Positions 1 to 9,571 of a stretch of DNA of 55,792 bases are shown piece after piece (position 1 is the stretch's first letter; every line of letters starts with the position of its first letter). Location: NCBI RefSeq assembly GCF_002217435.1, contig NZ_MUHF01000026.1, positions 1 to 55,792 on the forward strand, given 5' to 3'. The position numbers were made by a program, and so were the translations under genes. A model generated the notes under the pieces. It saw nothing but the letters and a program-made list of their open reading frames with translations. It made no database searches and had not been told where the DNA came from. This DNA comes from Flavobacterium reichenbachii (GTDB lineage Bacteria; Bacteroidota; Bacteroidia; Flavobacteriales; Flavobacteriaceae).

Positions 1-3000
1 GTGATGCTTCTGGGAAATATGTTCCTTTTGGAGAAGAAATAAAATGGGAGGTACAGGATGATAATTTAAAAAATAATATTGCACCCAATATAGATGTGTC
101 GGGTAAACATACCCTTGGCGGAAGCTCGAATGGTAAATCTGGAGGAATAAATTATAGAGTTGCCGTTGGACTAGCAACTCAAGCCGGAAATTTTAAAGAA
201 AATACGGTAGGTGCACACGGAGGAAACAGCTGGGGATCCTCTGAAACTATTGTAACTCTGGAAGATTTAGATGGAGATCAGCTTCCGGATAAAGTCTTTA
301 GAAAAGGAGATAATGTATATTACAGAAAAAATCTTTCGAATCAAGGATCTAATTCTTTTGGAGAAATTCAGGAAATTTCATTAAATAATATTGGAAATTC
401 TTCAAGCAAAACTTTTAACTGGGGAGTAGGTCTTACTTTAGGATATTCAAAAATCAGTGCCAATGTTGGTTTTGATAAACAATATTCTAAGAGCAATACC
501 AAAAGTTATTTTATGGACTTTAACGGCGACGGATTAGTCGATTTTGCCAATAATGGAAAGGTATATTATAACCGCATAGTTGATGGAGTGCCTACATTTA
601 AGCTGGGAAGCACTGGAACTCCTTCCCCAGTTTCGGGAGACGGAGAACTGACACTAAGTTATCCAGCTCCGGCAATGACTTTTGAAGAAATGCAGGTAAA
701 AAATCCACTGCATGATGCCGTTCGTATGTGGGAAGCACCAGTGACTGGGCAGATTAAGGTATCTCATACTTATCAATTGCAGGAGGATATTTCAAAAGAA
801 AGAACAGAATATTTAACCAACGACGGAAAAGATAAGGCAGATGGTGTACAGTTATTTTTTCAGAAAGGAAATAGTTTAGTATGGAAACAAGCCATCACCG
901 CTACTGATTATATAAGTAAAACCAAAGAAGATGTATTAACGGTGACCAAAGGAGAAAAGCTCTTTTTTAGAGTAAGCTCTGTTATGGATGGTAGTTTTGA
1001 TCAGGTTTTATGGAATCCAAAAATTTCTTATACAACCATTGATGACAATACAGGATCTTTTCTTCCGATAGCAGATAATGCAGCAGATGCAAACTTATAT
1101 TCACTGAAAAATTATGATGCTGAAAAAGACTTTTTAAGCAGCACCAATTCTGGTTTGTTAGTACCAAACGGCAGTTTTACTTTTGCAGGAAATCTTATTA
1201 AACCAATAACTTCAGATCATGTTGTCTTAAAAATTTATAGAAAATATCTGGACGAAGGATCGGTAGAAAATATACTTTACCAGAAACAATTTAACGCAAA
1301 TGAAGCGGTAAGTTTTGATTTAAGCAGTATTGGCGCTGTAAATAATACTGCCGCCGCTCAGGTTCGTTTTGTTTTAGAGAGCGCGACCAATATCAATTGG
1401 AATACGATTTCTTTTAATCCTTCGATAAACATGCCTGCCATAGCGCCTGCAGTATCTGAGAATAAAAAAGCAGATGTGTTTTTACAGCGATACAAAAAGC
1501 GTAAAGGAGATTATATTATCGAAAGAAAAACTTCAAATATTGACGGAGTTTTAACACTTAACCTCGCGGCTGCTGATCTAGATCTGCTTCCTGCAGGATT
1601 TAACAATCTAAGATCAAAATTAAATGGTCCAATAATCATTACAGCCAAGCAGAACAATCAATTAGTAGGTCGTAAACGCTACAAAATGGTCAATGGTGTT
1701 TTGACAGATGATCTTAGTATTATAGAGCCGGCACCTTTATTTGCCAAAGTATTGCAAGACCAGCCGATTGATCTGGAAATCAATATTCCTGCCTTAGAAA
1801 GTGATGCGGTAACCCAGCAGTGTACGGCGCTGTTTCAAATGCCGGTTTATTTGACTGTAAATAACGATGACGGTAGTTTATGGACAGCAGATACAGACAA
1901 ATATGCTGTTTATTCTAATTTTTATTCGGACGAATTGCAGCTTGGATTAGGACACAGAGAATGGGGCGGATTTGTGATCAATAATACAGGAACTTTTGCT
2001 TCTGACTTGATCAGTGTAGCTCAACTAAAAACTTCTGATGTTTATAACGCAGAACCAAATCTAGATCCTGACAATCAATCAGAGACAGAGCAACAAGGAT
2101 ATGATATTGCAAAAGTCTACTTTGTAACGATGCAGAGTATCTATAATAAAAACAATATGATTGGTTTAGAAGAAACCACTTTTATTGATAGTAAATTTAT
2201 GGGAACGTCCCGCCTTGGAGAAGATGATATTGCCTCTTATTTTGATGCAAGTCTTCCAAGTTTAGACGGGGGAGGTACTATGGCTCTTACGATTTTAAGC
2301 GAGAATGAAAGCAGCAGTTTTTCAGCAGGACTAAAAGTAGGGCCGCTTGGACCGGGAGGCAGTGAAGGAAAGGGAAAAAGTTATGTTACGCAGACGATGG
2401 CTGATTTTAACGGTGACCGCTTCCCTGATTATGTGCGTGGAAAAGAAGTCCAGTTTACCTCTCCAACAGGAGGTATAAGTGCTAAAACGGCTGAAATCTA
2501 CAATTACAGCCACGGCGAAAGTAAATCAAACGGACTTAGTTCTGATGGAAGTTATTCGCATGCTTTTACCAAAACCGTGCAGAAAAGTATTCCTGTTAAA
2601 GACAGCAATGGATGTATTACAAATAAATTAGTATCAGAAAAAGAAGCAACAGGTATTTCTGTAAGTATGTCATTGGCGGGTAATTTGGGATCTAATGAAG
2701 ATGAATCACAGTACATGCATATGGATATTAATGGAGATGGACTTGCAGACAGGATTAAGAAAACCGGAGAAGTAGCTTTAAACTCAGGATACGGATTTTT
2801 ACCAGAAGAAAAATGGAATTTTGAAGGACTTGCAACCGGCTCTTCTGAGAATTGGGCAATAAGTCCATCAAGTGGAATGTCGTATAAATCAGGTTCATTT
2901 ACCGGCGGATTTAATTTCGGAAAATCAACAGATAATTCGAATACACTGATGATGGATGTAAACTCAGACGGCCTGGCTGACAAAGTACAATACACAGGAG

Positions 3001-6000
3001 GCAAGATGATGGTAGCACTCAATATGGGAGGTAGTTTTATGGCTCTTATAGAGTATCCTAAATTTTCAAGAATGAACGAAAATAACAGTACCAGCTACGG
3101 ACTGAGTGTTGGTTTTAGTCTTGATATTCCGATCTATATAATCGGGATTAGAATTACTCCTAGTCTTGGAGGTTCAACAGGATTCAGCACCAGTCGCACC
3201 GAAGCTACTTTTAATGATATGGACGGCGATGGAAATATGGATTATGTTCTTTCTGATGATGAAGATCATTTGATAGTGCGTTTATCCAATATCAAAAGAA
3301 CCAATAAATTAAAAAGCGTTAAAAACGGAGCAGGAAGCGGTTATGTTGTCGATTACGAACTAACCAAGCCAAGTTATGAGAATCCATCATCTAAATGGGT
3401 ACTGCAGTCTGTTGATGTTTTTGACGGACATGCGGGCGACGGCATTGATCATTCCATTGCCAAATTCAAATACGAAGACGGTTACCAAGACCGCCGTGAG
3501 AGAGAATTTTACGGTTTTGGAAAAGTAACCCAGCAGCAGATTGATGCGGCTGATAATACAGTTTTCATGACAACGGTTCAGGAATTTTACAATCAGGATT
3601 ATTTCAGAAAAAATCTGGTAAAACGCAGTTATACTTTAGACAAAAATTACAAAATGCGTGAGGAGTCTGAGAATGAATACAGCTTTGTTGATGTGGCAGC
3701 ACAGACAAGTGTTCCGGTTTCAGATTTAGTTTCGCCGGCTTATGATGGCAAACGCATTTTTGTTGGATTAATTCATGCCAATCAAAAAATATATGAAGGC
3801 GGTAACGATTATCTGGAAACCAATACCTTTAATACCTATGATGCCAATGGAAATATCATTCAATACGAAGATTTAGGAAACGGTTCTGCTGATGACAAAG
3901 TAACCGCTAAAATCAGTTATTACCAAAGTACTACGCCTTATTACGGCGGTATACCAAAACAAATGGAAGTGTTTACTGCCGAAGGATTAAAACGTAAAAG
4001 AGCAGCTACTATTAATACCACAACGGCACAAGTTACCCAGATTAAAAATTATGCTTCTGCAGATAAGATTGCTGTTACGGATATTGCCTATGATACTTAC
4101 GGAAACCTGCAGAAAATTACAGGACCTGTAAACTACAAAGGACAGCGTATGACTTTGGAATATGTATTTGATGCAGAAAATCATCAGTACATGACAGAGA
4201 TTAAAGATGCTTTTGGATATCAAAATAAAATGGAATTTGACTATCGTTTCGGAATTACAACTAAAACGACAGATCGGAATGAACAAAGTTCAATTTATAC
4301 AATAGATTCTAAAGGTCGTCCATCAAGCATTAAAGCGCCTTATGAAATTGCTTCGGGGAAACCCTATACCATTGCTTACGAATATTTCCCAGATGCAAAA
4401 GTGCCGTATGCCAAAACCAGCAACTATGATCCTGAATTAGATAAAGATATTGAAACTTATACTTATACAGATGGATTTGGCAGAGCGCTGCAAGTTAAAA
4501 AAACAGCCAGTTTGTTTACCCAGGCAGGAAGTGCCGACAAGGAAACTCATATTGTTTCTGGAAAGATAATTTATGATGGATTAGGAAGACCAATTACCAG
4601 CTACTATCCTACTACGACTACTACAATTGATAATAATTTCAGCACCGCATTATCAAGCGTAACCCCTACAGAAACCGAGTATGATGAAATGGGGCGTGTA
4701 GTAAAAGTTACACTGCCGGATGGAAGTACCAACACCACAATTTTTGCATTAGAAAATTATGATGGTCTGCCAGTTTTGCGTACTACACAGACCGATGCAT
4801 TAAACAAAACAAGCCAGACTTATACCGATGCAAGCGGTCAGAATATAGCCAGTATGCAGAATGATCTGCTGACGAAGTTTGAAACTAATGCATTGGGAGA
4901 GATGGTCAAAGTGACTGATGCTATGGATCATATAACCAAAAGCACCTATGACTGGCTGGGAAGGCGTGTTGAGTTTATGCATCCAGATGCAGGAACAAGC
5001 ACCATGCAGTATGACTTGGCAGGAAACTTAACCACCCGCATCACACAGGATATTAAAAACACAGTTCCCAACGGCGGTGCGATAGAGTATGTGTACAATT
5101 ACAACCGATTGGAAAGCATCAAATATCCTAAAAACCCACAGAATAATGTACAGTACAATTATGGTAAAGCTGATGGAACCGCCGCGCGAAGAGGCAGATT
5201 GTGGTTTGTACAGGATGCCAGCGGCGGACAGGAGTTTTTCTACGGAAAATTAGGGGAGATTGAAAAAGAAATCCGTACACTGCGCATTACACCTACAGAT
5301 GTGCAGACTTATATTTCAAAGTATGAATACGATACCTGGAACAGAATCCAGAAAATGACTTATCCAGACGGCGAAGTTGTAGATTATACCTATAACCGTG
5401 CTGGTAAGTTACAAAGCATGCAGGGAAAAAAAGAAAGTCATACATACGATTACATCAAGCAGTTAAGTTATGACGAATTTGAACAGCGTAAATATTTGAA
5501 ATACGGAAACGATACCGAAACCAATTATACCTACGATCCTGTTATGCGAAGATTGCAGCAACAGCAGGTTAAGAGCGGTTCAAGACAAGTCATGAATAAC
5601 GCTTACGGTTACGATTTGGTGGGGAACGTATTAAATATAAAAAATACAGCACCGATTGTAAATAATACACTAGGAGGAACAGCATCTCACGAATACCAAT
5701 ACGATGATTTTTACCGATTAAAATCGGCAAAAGCAACCTATCAGGGTGAGTTTACCAAAGCCGGTTATGAGCTGAATATGAGCTATAACAAGATGCACAA
5801 TATTACCAAGAAAGATTTGGTACATACTGTAAATAACGAGCAGAAAGGTTATGTTTTAGATTACAATTACGATAACGCCTTACATCCTAATGCGCCGAAT
5901 AAAATTACTGAGTCAGGAAAAGCTGAGCCGAGAGAATATATTTACGACGGCAACGGAAACCCGACTAGTTACACAGAAGAAAAAAGTTTCAGAAAAATGA

Positions 6001-7691
6001 CCTGGGACGAAGACAACCGTTTAATGGGAATCAATGAAAATGGAAGAATTCATCAATTTACCTACGATGCAGGAGGAGAAAGAGTCATTAAGAGTTCAGG
6101 AGATTCGCAGAATGTGGCCATCAATGGAGAAACCGCAGCTACGATTGTTCACACAGACGATTATACCGGATATGTAAGTCCGTATTTTGTAATCAGCAAA
6201 GGGAAGTTTACCAAACATTACTTTGAAGGGGCAGGACGAATTGTAAGTAAACTGGGTAACGGGACTTTTGCACAGCCATTAGGCATCACGGCAGGAGGTG
6301 TAAATTATACTAAACTTACTGCCGAACAGCAGAAAGCAATGGACACTTATATTAGAAGTCTTGGAGTACCTCCTGGACCTCCGACACAGCAGGGGATTTA
6401 TGCAACACCAGAATTTACAGGGAATCCATACCCAAGCGAAGTAATTAAGCCGGTAGAAGAAAATCAGGAACCGCCGGAAGGCTGGCCGAGAAATCCAATT
6501 TTTAATGCACCGGGAGATGTGCCTGGACCTCCTGTACAATTCGGACCGCCGATAGAACCAGCAACAGTAAAACCTGGAGAAGGTTTTACTGGAATAGGAA
6601 TGCCGGAGAAAGATATATTTTATTTCCATTCAGATCATTTGGGAAGTACTTCCTATATTACCAACAAAAATGGTTCTGTTTCACAACATGTTGAGTATAT
6701 TGCTTTTGGAGAGGTTTTGTTTGAAGAGCATTCATCTAGTTTTTCCAGTCCCTATCTGTTTAATGGTAAAGAACTGGATCGCGAAACAAATTTAAGTTAT
6801 TATGGGGCAAGGTATTTAGATATGAAAACTAGTTTGTGGTTAAATGTTGATCCGTTAGCCGAAAAATATATAAATATGTCATCGTATGCATATTGTTTTA
6901 ATAATCCAATTAATTCAGTAGATCCAGATGGAAAAAGGGTCTTGTTTATTAACGGTCACTGGCAGTCAGGTTGGAGAGGCTCGGTTATTGGTTCTGATAC
7001 ACCTGGGAAAGGATATTGGGGAACAGGTTTCGGATTAGCCGCTCAAAGATTTTTTAAAGATTATTCGAAAGTAAGGGATTCAGATTATATTGATGGGTCA
7101 TCTTCTTTTGGAGGTGATATGTCTGGACAGGATAGATATAATAGTGGTTATGAATATGCAAAAAATAATTTAGCGGCATTGACGGATGGGTTAAAGGAAG
7201 GAGAAGAATTTAATATGGTTACACATAGTGAAGGCGCTGCTTATGGAGCAGGGATTGCAGCTTATTTAATCAGTGCAGGCTATAAGGTGAATACAGTTGT
7301 ACATTTGTCTGCAGATGAAGGAGATGAGTTTACTACACCAAGTCAACCGAATACTTATCAATTTGCTTATGATGATGGTTTTTTTGGTGATTTTATAACT
7401 GGATCTCTTCCTATAAAAGGAACAGATAAATTTGGTATTGGAGCTGATTATTCTTTAGATCCTATGACGGTCCATGGATCCTCGAGATCTTCAAGCGTCT
7501 TTAAATGGATTAAAAGTTTACAAGAAGCAAATATTAATTTAAATATAAGCAAAAATAAAAGTTGGCTTTCACAAACAGGGGGAACTTATCCTTTTACAAA
7601 TATTAACAATAACGAATTAAGTACATCCGATGGTACTAGCACTGTTAGAAATTCAACTGCTAGCTCTAATGGACCAATTTTAGAAGAATAA
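1..7691 (+). CDS. Rhs/YD-repeat polymorphic toxin, 5' partial, with lipase-like C-terminal tip
   Basis: The frame is open from base 3 to the stop at 7689-7691, so the gene begins upstream; the GTG at 96 is only an internal codon. Numbering residues from that GTG, FG-GAP-like D-x-[ND]-G-D repeats lie near 57-68, 141, 770, 876, 955 and 1042, followed by a TcdB/SpvB mid-region and YD repeats at about 1400-2050. A proline-rich linker occupies about 2085-2165. The RHS core starts at DHLGSTSYI (about 2179) and ends in PINSVDPDG, matching the PxxxxDPxG self-cleavage consensus. The remaining 250 residues form the variable tip. It contains THSEG (Ser2378) followed by a His in TVHGSS (about 2460), which suggests a serine alpha/beta-hydrolase, although the first Gly of GxSxG is Thr. 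Known Rhs proteins encapsulate and deliver a C-terminal toxin to competitors; a lipase-type activity for this tip is inference. The immunity candidate begins 2 bp downstream. Confidence 0.9.
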   Translation, partial: DASGKYVPFGEEIKWEVQDDNLKNNIAPNIDVSGKHTLGGSSNGKSGGINYRVAVGLATQAGNFKENTVGAHGGNSWGSSETIVTLEDLDGDQLPDKVFRKGDNVYYRKNLSNQGSNSFGEIQEISLNNIGNSSSKTFNWGVGLTLGYSKISANVGFDKQYSKSNTKSYFMDFNGDGLVDFANNGKVYYNRIVDGVPTFKLGSTGTPSPVSGDGELTLSYPAPAMTFEEMQVKNPLHDAVRMWEAPVTGQIKVSHTYQLQEDISKERTEYLTNDGKDKADGVQLFFQKGNSLVWKQAITATDYISKTKEDVLTVTKGEKLFFRVSSVMDGSFDQVLWNPKISYTTIDDNTGSFLPIADNAADANLYSLKNYDAEKDFLSSTNSGLLVPNGSFTFAGNLIKPITSDHVVLKIYRKYLDEGSVENILYQKQFNANEAVSFDLSSIGAVNNTAAAQVRFVLESATNINWNTISFNPSINMPAIAPAVSENKKADVFLQRYKKRKGDYIIERKTSNIDGVLTLNLAAADLDLLPAGFNNLRSKLNGPIIITAKQNNQLVGRKRYKMVNGVLTDDLSIIEPAPLFAKVLQDQPIDLEINIPALESDAVTQQCTALFQMPVYLTVNNDDGSLWTADTDKYAVYSNFYSDELQLGLGHREWGGFVINNTGTFASDLISVAQLKTSDVYNAEPNLDPDNQSETEQQGYDIAKVYFVTMQSIYNKNNMIGLEETTFIDSKFMGTSRLGEDDIASYFDASLPSLDGGGTMALTILSENESSSFSAGLKVGPLGPGGSEGKGKSYVTQTMADFNGDRFPDYVRGKEVQFTSPTGGISAKTAEIYNYSHGESKSNGLSSDGSYSHAFTKTVQKSIPVKDSNGCITNKLVSEKEATGISVSMSLAGNLGSNEDESQYMHMDINGDGLADRIKKTGEVALNSGYGFLPEEKWNFEGLATGSSENWAISPSSGMSYKSGSFTGGFNFGKSTDNSNTLMMDVNSDGLADKVQYTGGKMMVALNMGGSFMALIEYPKFSRMNENNSTSYGLSVGFSLDIPIYIIGIRITPSLGGSTGFSTSRTEATFNDMDGDGNMDYVLSDDEDHLIVRLSNIKRTNKLKSVKNGAGSGYVVDYELTKPSYENPSSKWVLQSVDVFDGHAGDGIDHSIAKFKYEDGYQDRREREFYGFGKVTQQQIDAADNTVFMTTVQEFYNQDYFRKNLVKRSYTLDKNYKMREESENEYSFVDVAAQTSVPVSDLVSPAYDGKRIFVGLIHANQKIYEGGNDYLETNTFNTYDANGNIIQYEDLGNGSADDKVTAKISYYQSTTPYYGGIPKQMEVFTAEGLKRKRAATINTTTAQVTQIKNYASADKIAVTDIAYDTYGNLQKITGPVNYKGQRMTLEYVFDAENHQYMTEIKDAFGYQNKMEFDYRFGITTKTTDRNEQSSIYTIDSKGRPSSIKAPYEIASGKPYTIAYEYFPDAKVPYAKTSNYDPELDKDIETYTYTDGFGRALQVKKTASLFTQAGSADKETHIVSGKIIYDGLGRPITSYYPTTTTTIDNNFSTALSSVTPTETEYDEMGRVVKVTLPDGSTNTTIFALENYDGLPVLRTTQTDALNKTSQTYTDASGQNIASMQNDLLTKFETNALGEMVKVTDAMDHITKSTYDWLGRRVEFMHPDAGTSTMQYDLAGNLTTRITQDIKNTVPNGGAIEYVYNYNRLESIKYPKNPQNNVQYNYGKADGTAARRGRLWFVQDASGGQEFFYGKLGEIEKEIRTLRITPTDVQTYISKYEYDTWNRIQKMTYPDGEVVDYTYNRAGKLQSMQGKKESHTYDYIKQLSYDEFEQRKYLKYGNDTETNYTYDPVMRRLQQQQVKSGSRQVMNNAYGYDLVGNVLNIKNTAPIVNNTLGGTASHEYQYDDFYRLKSAKATYQGEFTKAGYELNMSYNKMHNITKKDLVHTVNNEQKGYVLDYNYDNALHPNAPNKITESGKAEPREYIYDGNGNPTSYTEEKSFRKMTWDEDNRLMGINENGRIHQFTYDAGGERVIKSSGDSQNVAINGETAATIVHTDDYTGYVSPYFVISKGKFTKHYFEGAGRIVSKLGNGTFAQPLGITAGGVNYTKLTAEQQKAMDTYIRSLGVPPGPPTQQGIYATPEFTGNPYPSEVIKPVEENQEPPEGWPRNPIFNAPGDVPGPPVQFGPPIEPATVKPGEGFTGIGMPEKDIFYFHSDHLGSTSYITNKNGSVSQHVEYIAFGEVLFEEHSSSFSSPYLFNGKELDRETNLSYYGARYLDMKTSLWLNVDPLAEKYINMSSYAYCFNNPINSVDPDGKRVLFINGHWQSGWRGSVIGSDTPGKGYWGTGFGLAAQRFFKDYSKVRDSDYIDGSSSFGGDMSGQDRYNSGYEYAKNNLAALTDGLKEGEEFNMVTHSEGAAYGAGIAAYLISAGYKVNTVVHLSADEGDEFTTPSQPNTYQFAYDDGFFGDFITGSLPIKGTDKFGIGADYSLDPMTVHGSSRSSSVFKWIKSLQEANINLNISKNKSWLSQTGGTYPFTNINNNELSTSDGTSTVRNSTASSNGPILEE

Positions 7692-7693
7692 TT

Positions 7694-8017
7694 ATGAAAA
7701 AAACTTTTTTGAATATTCAAACGATAATACATATTCTCCAATTAATTATTGGATTTCTAGCCACTTTCTTTAGTCTTGCCAGCAAAGAGCAATTAGAGGA
7801 TAAAATAAAAAATCATTATTGGGAATTTATTCTTGTAAAATTTGAAGGTGTATTAATTCCGTGCCTTTCATTAACTTTAATCGGGGGGGTAATAGGATTA
7901 TGTTTCTTATACTTTGATAAAATAGATAAACAGTTTTTAATAAGTTATAAGGTAAGAGAGTTTTTATATGTTATTTTATTTTCAATAATATTAAATCTTT
8001 ATTGGATGTTTTATTGA
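7694..8017 (+). CDS. Candidate immunity protein for the Rhs tip (small 3-TM protein), copy A
   Basis: A 107-residue hydrophobic protein starting 2 bp after the Rhs stop, so almost certainly cotranscribed and coupled. Three likely membrane helices lie near residues 12-28, 52-73 and 88-106, with a charged loop (KEQLEDKIKN) after the first. I do not recognise the family. Position directly behind a polymorphic toxin tip is the standard place for the cognate immunity gene. A membrane location would fit a toxin that attacks the envelope, as the lipase-like motif suggests; that pairing is inference. An almost identical second copy lies at 10100-10423 and differs at about 8 residues. Confidence 0.75.
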   Translation: MKKTFLNIQTIIHILQLIIGFLATFFSLASKEQLEDKIKNHYWEFILVKFEGVLIPCLSLTLIGGVIGLCFLYFDKIDKQFLISYKVREFLYVILFSIILNLYWMFY

Positions 8018-8148
8018 ATTTGAATTTGTGCTCAATCATATGAAACGCTCATAGATTGAAATGATACTCCAAATATAATGGCAGTGCGTGTTACATTGGT
8101 AGATTCTAAGTATTAATATTACGTAAAAGCAAAAACTGGTACAATAAG

Positions 8149-8304
8149 GAGGAAAAGTTTTATCTGTTTATAGAAGAGTTAGAAATCAAGACATTCAAAA
8201 TATATTCTTACGCTGACGCGAGCATCTTGCTTGTGAACAACAAATACACCTACAATATAACAATTGCAAAAGGAAGCAAAAAGAATAGAAAAATATTTGA
8301 ATAA
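8149..8304 (+). pseudogene. Decayed C-terminal tail of a displaced toxin
   Basis: An open frame without a start codon runs from just after a stop (8146-8148) to TAA at 8302-8304 and encodes 51 residues ending in KGSKKNRKIFE. Its stop overlaps the ATG of the next gene by one base (TAATG), the arrangement expected for a toxin followed by its translationally coupled immunity gene. No upstream toxin body or RHS core is present, so this is best read as the stump of an earlier Rhs C-terminal cassette left when the current tip was acquired. The family of the lost toxin cannot be told from this stump. The bases from 8018 to 8148 show no convincing reading frame. Confidence 0.5.
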
Positions 8305-8807
8305 TGGAATTATTAAAAACATTAATACGCGGTAATAAAAAAGGCGCAGTAAGGATTGATGCAAAAGTTAAATATGAAATTTTTGGAACTTTTGATGATC
8401 CTTCATTTTTCAAAGAAAATAATGTATTTCGAGTAGATCAAGGCCGGATTTTTTTTGATTTAGTTGGTTTGCAAGATCCTTGGAATTTTGCTGTTTCAGA
8501 AAGATTTAAAAAAAATCTAGAAGAAAACAATATAACAGGTTGGAATTGTTATCCTATAATTATTGAAAATACGGACTTAAAATATTTTGGTTTTCAAATT
8601 ACAGGAAGAGCTGGTATTATTTCAGATTACGATGAAGATGGAGATAGAATATATGGATCTATAAAAGTAGAACAAGAAACTTGGGATGGATCGGATATTT
8701 TTTGTATTGGAGATACTGCAATTACAGTGATTACTAATAAATTATACGAATTACTTGTGAGTTCGAAAATCACAAATATTGAATTCGATGATTTAGATAA
8801 ATATTAG
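8304..8807 (+). CDS. Imm11/DUF1629-like candidate immunity protein
   Basis: A 167-residue soluble protein without signal peptide or membrane segment. The central stretch SERFKKNLEENNITGWNCYP resembles the part of DUF1629/Imm11-type immunity proteins in which a 'sekfk..LeenginG' helix leads into a strand, and it matches ISEKSKQLFEENGIVGMEI in the protein at 54182-54982. The family call rests on pattern recall only. The ATG overlaps the stop of the decayed toxin tail at 8149-8304, so it is probably an orphan immunity gene kept after its toxin was lost. C-terminal residues are acidic (FDDLDKY), which is common in immunity proteins that mask basic nuclease toxins. Confidence 0.6.
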   Translation: MELLKTLIRGNKKGAVRIDAKVKYEIFGTFDDPSFFKENNVFRVDQGRIFFDLVGLQDPWNFAVSERFKKNLEENNITGWNCYPIIIENTDLKYFGFQITGRAGIISDYDEDGDRIYGSIKVEQETWDGSDIFCIGDTAITVITNKLYELLVSSKITNIEFDDLDKY

Positions 8808-9107
8808 TAAAGATTCCTTTGATAAACAATATGGAGCTGCACACTCTAATGACTTTACAATGCCATAAATTATATGGGTGGTATATCAAGAGTTAACAGA
8901 TGATTGGAAAACCATGAATTTATTGCTCGTTAAGTATGAACAGATTATTAAATGCTTAGGCAAGTATCTTATTTATAAATTCATAATATCTTCCAGTGGG
9001 CCGGACATTTTGCTCGAGAACAAATTATGTACAAATAGCTTAGAAAAAAAACAATAGATAAAGTTGCTTAGTCAGAGATGGTACAACTAATAAAAGGTAT
9101 TTATCAA
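8808..9107 (+). other. Degenerate cassette DNA with toxin-like fragments
   Basis: About 300 bases without an intact gene. Directly after the Imm-like gene, the frame 8809-8868 reads KDSFDKQYGAAHSNDFTMP then TAA, which looks like the last residues of a protein. Further short open pieces follow, such as YMGGISRVN near 8875-8905 and AGHFAREQIMY near 9000-9030, each in a different frame and interrupted by stops. This is what eroded toxin tails look like, but every piece is too short to assign. An AAAAGG ribosome-binding-like motif at 9092-9097 serves the next gene. Confidence 0.35.
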
Positions 9108-9506
9108 ATGGAGAGAAAAGAGTCCTATGAAACCAAGTCAAAGATTTTATTTATATTAAAAACTTTAATCCTATTCTTTTTAGTAAGCTGCTCAAAAGAA
9201 AGCAATCATAAACCATTTTATAAATGGATTGATGACAAATATGGATGTAAAGGTTATAGAAAGATAGAATTAGCAAAATCCACAATATCTAAAAATAGAA
9301 TGATCAATAATTCTTCGGAATCTGATGTGGTTAAAATATTTGGAGAATCTGATCTTGTTGAGGGGAATTCACTAAATAAAGAGTTACTTTATTTGTCAAA
9401 TTCAAATTGTGAAGATGGTCATCCTACTAAAGAAAGTGATAAATGTTATATCGTATTTACTTTTGAGCTAGACCAATTAAAATCCATAAGCGAACTGTGT
9501 GAGTAA
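9108..9506 (+). CDS. Small lipoprotein of unknown function in immunity island
   Basis: I do not recognise the family. From the ATG at 9108 the protein has 132 residues: a basic n-region, a hydrophobic core (ILFILKTLILFFLVS) and a lipobox ending at Cys27, followed by Ser-Lys, so an SPII lipoprotein. The mature part has several further cysteines (YGCKGY, NCEDGHP, DKCYIVF, ELCE), which may form disulfides in the periplasm. I chose 9108 over the in-frame ATG at 9078 because AAAAGG lies about 10 bases before it and because the signal peptide length is better. Its place among orphan immunity-like genes suggests protection against an envelope-active toxin; this is inference. Confidence 0.6.
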   Translation: MERKESYETKSKILFILKTLILFFLVSCSKESNHKPFYKWIDDKYGCKGYRKIELAKSTISKNRMINNSSESDVVKIFGESDLVEGNSLNKELLYLSNSNCEDGHPTKESDKCYIVFTFELDQLKSISELCE

Positions 9507-9571
9507 ATAATAGTATGTCTTATTTTTGCAATAATAATAAAGACACGCTTTCAAGTCATGCGTAAAGCAAA

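Noticed and set aside
2552..3022. A 156-residue minus-strand frame within the Rhs gene.
   Set aside because: It lies antisense to a strong coding frame with FG-GAP repeats, has no ribosome-binding context and no recognisable domain.
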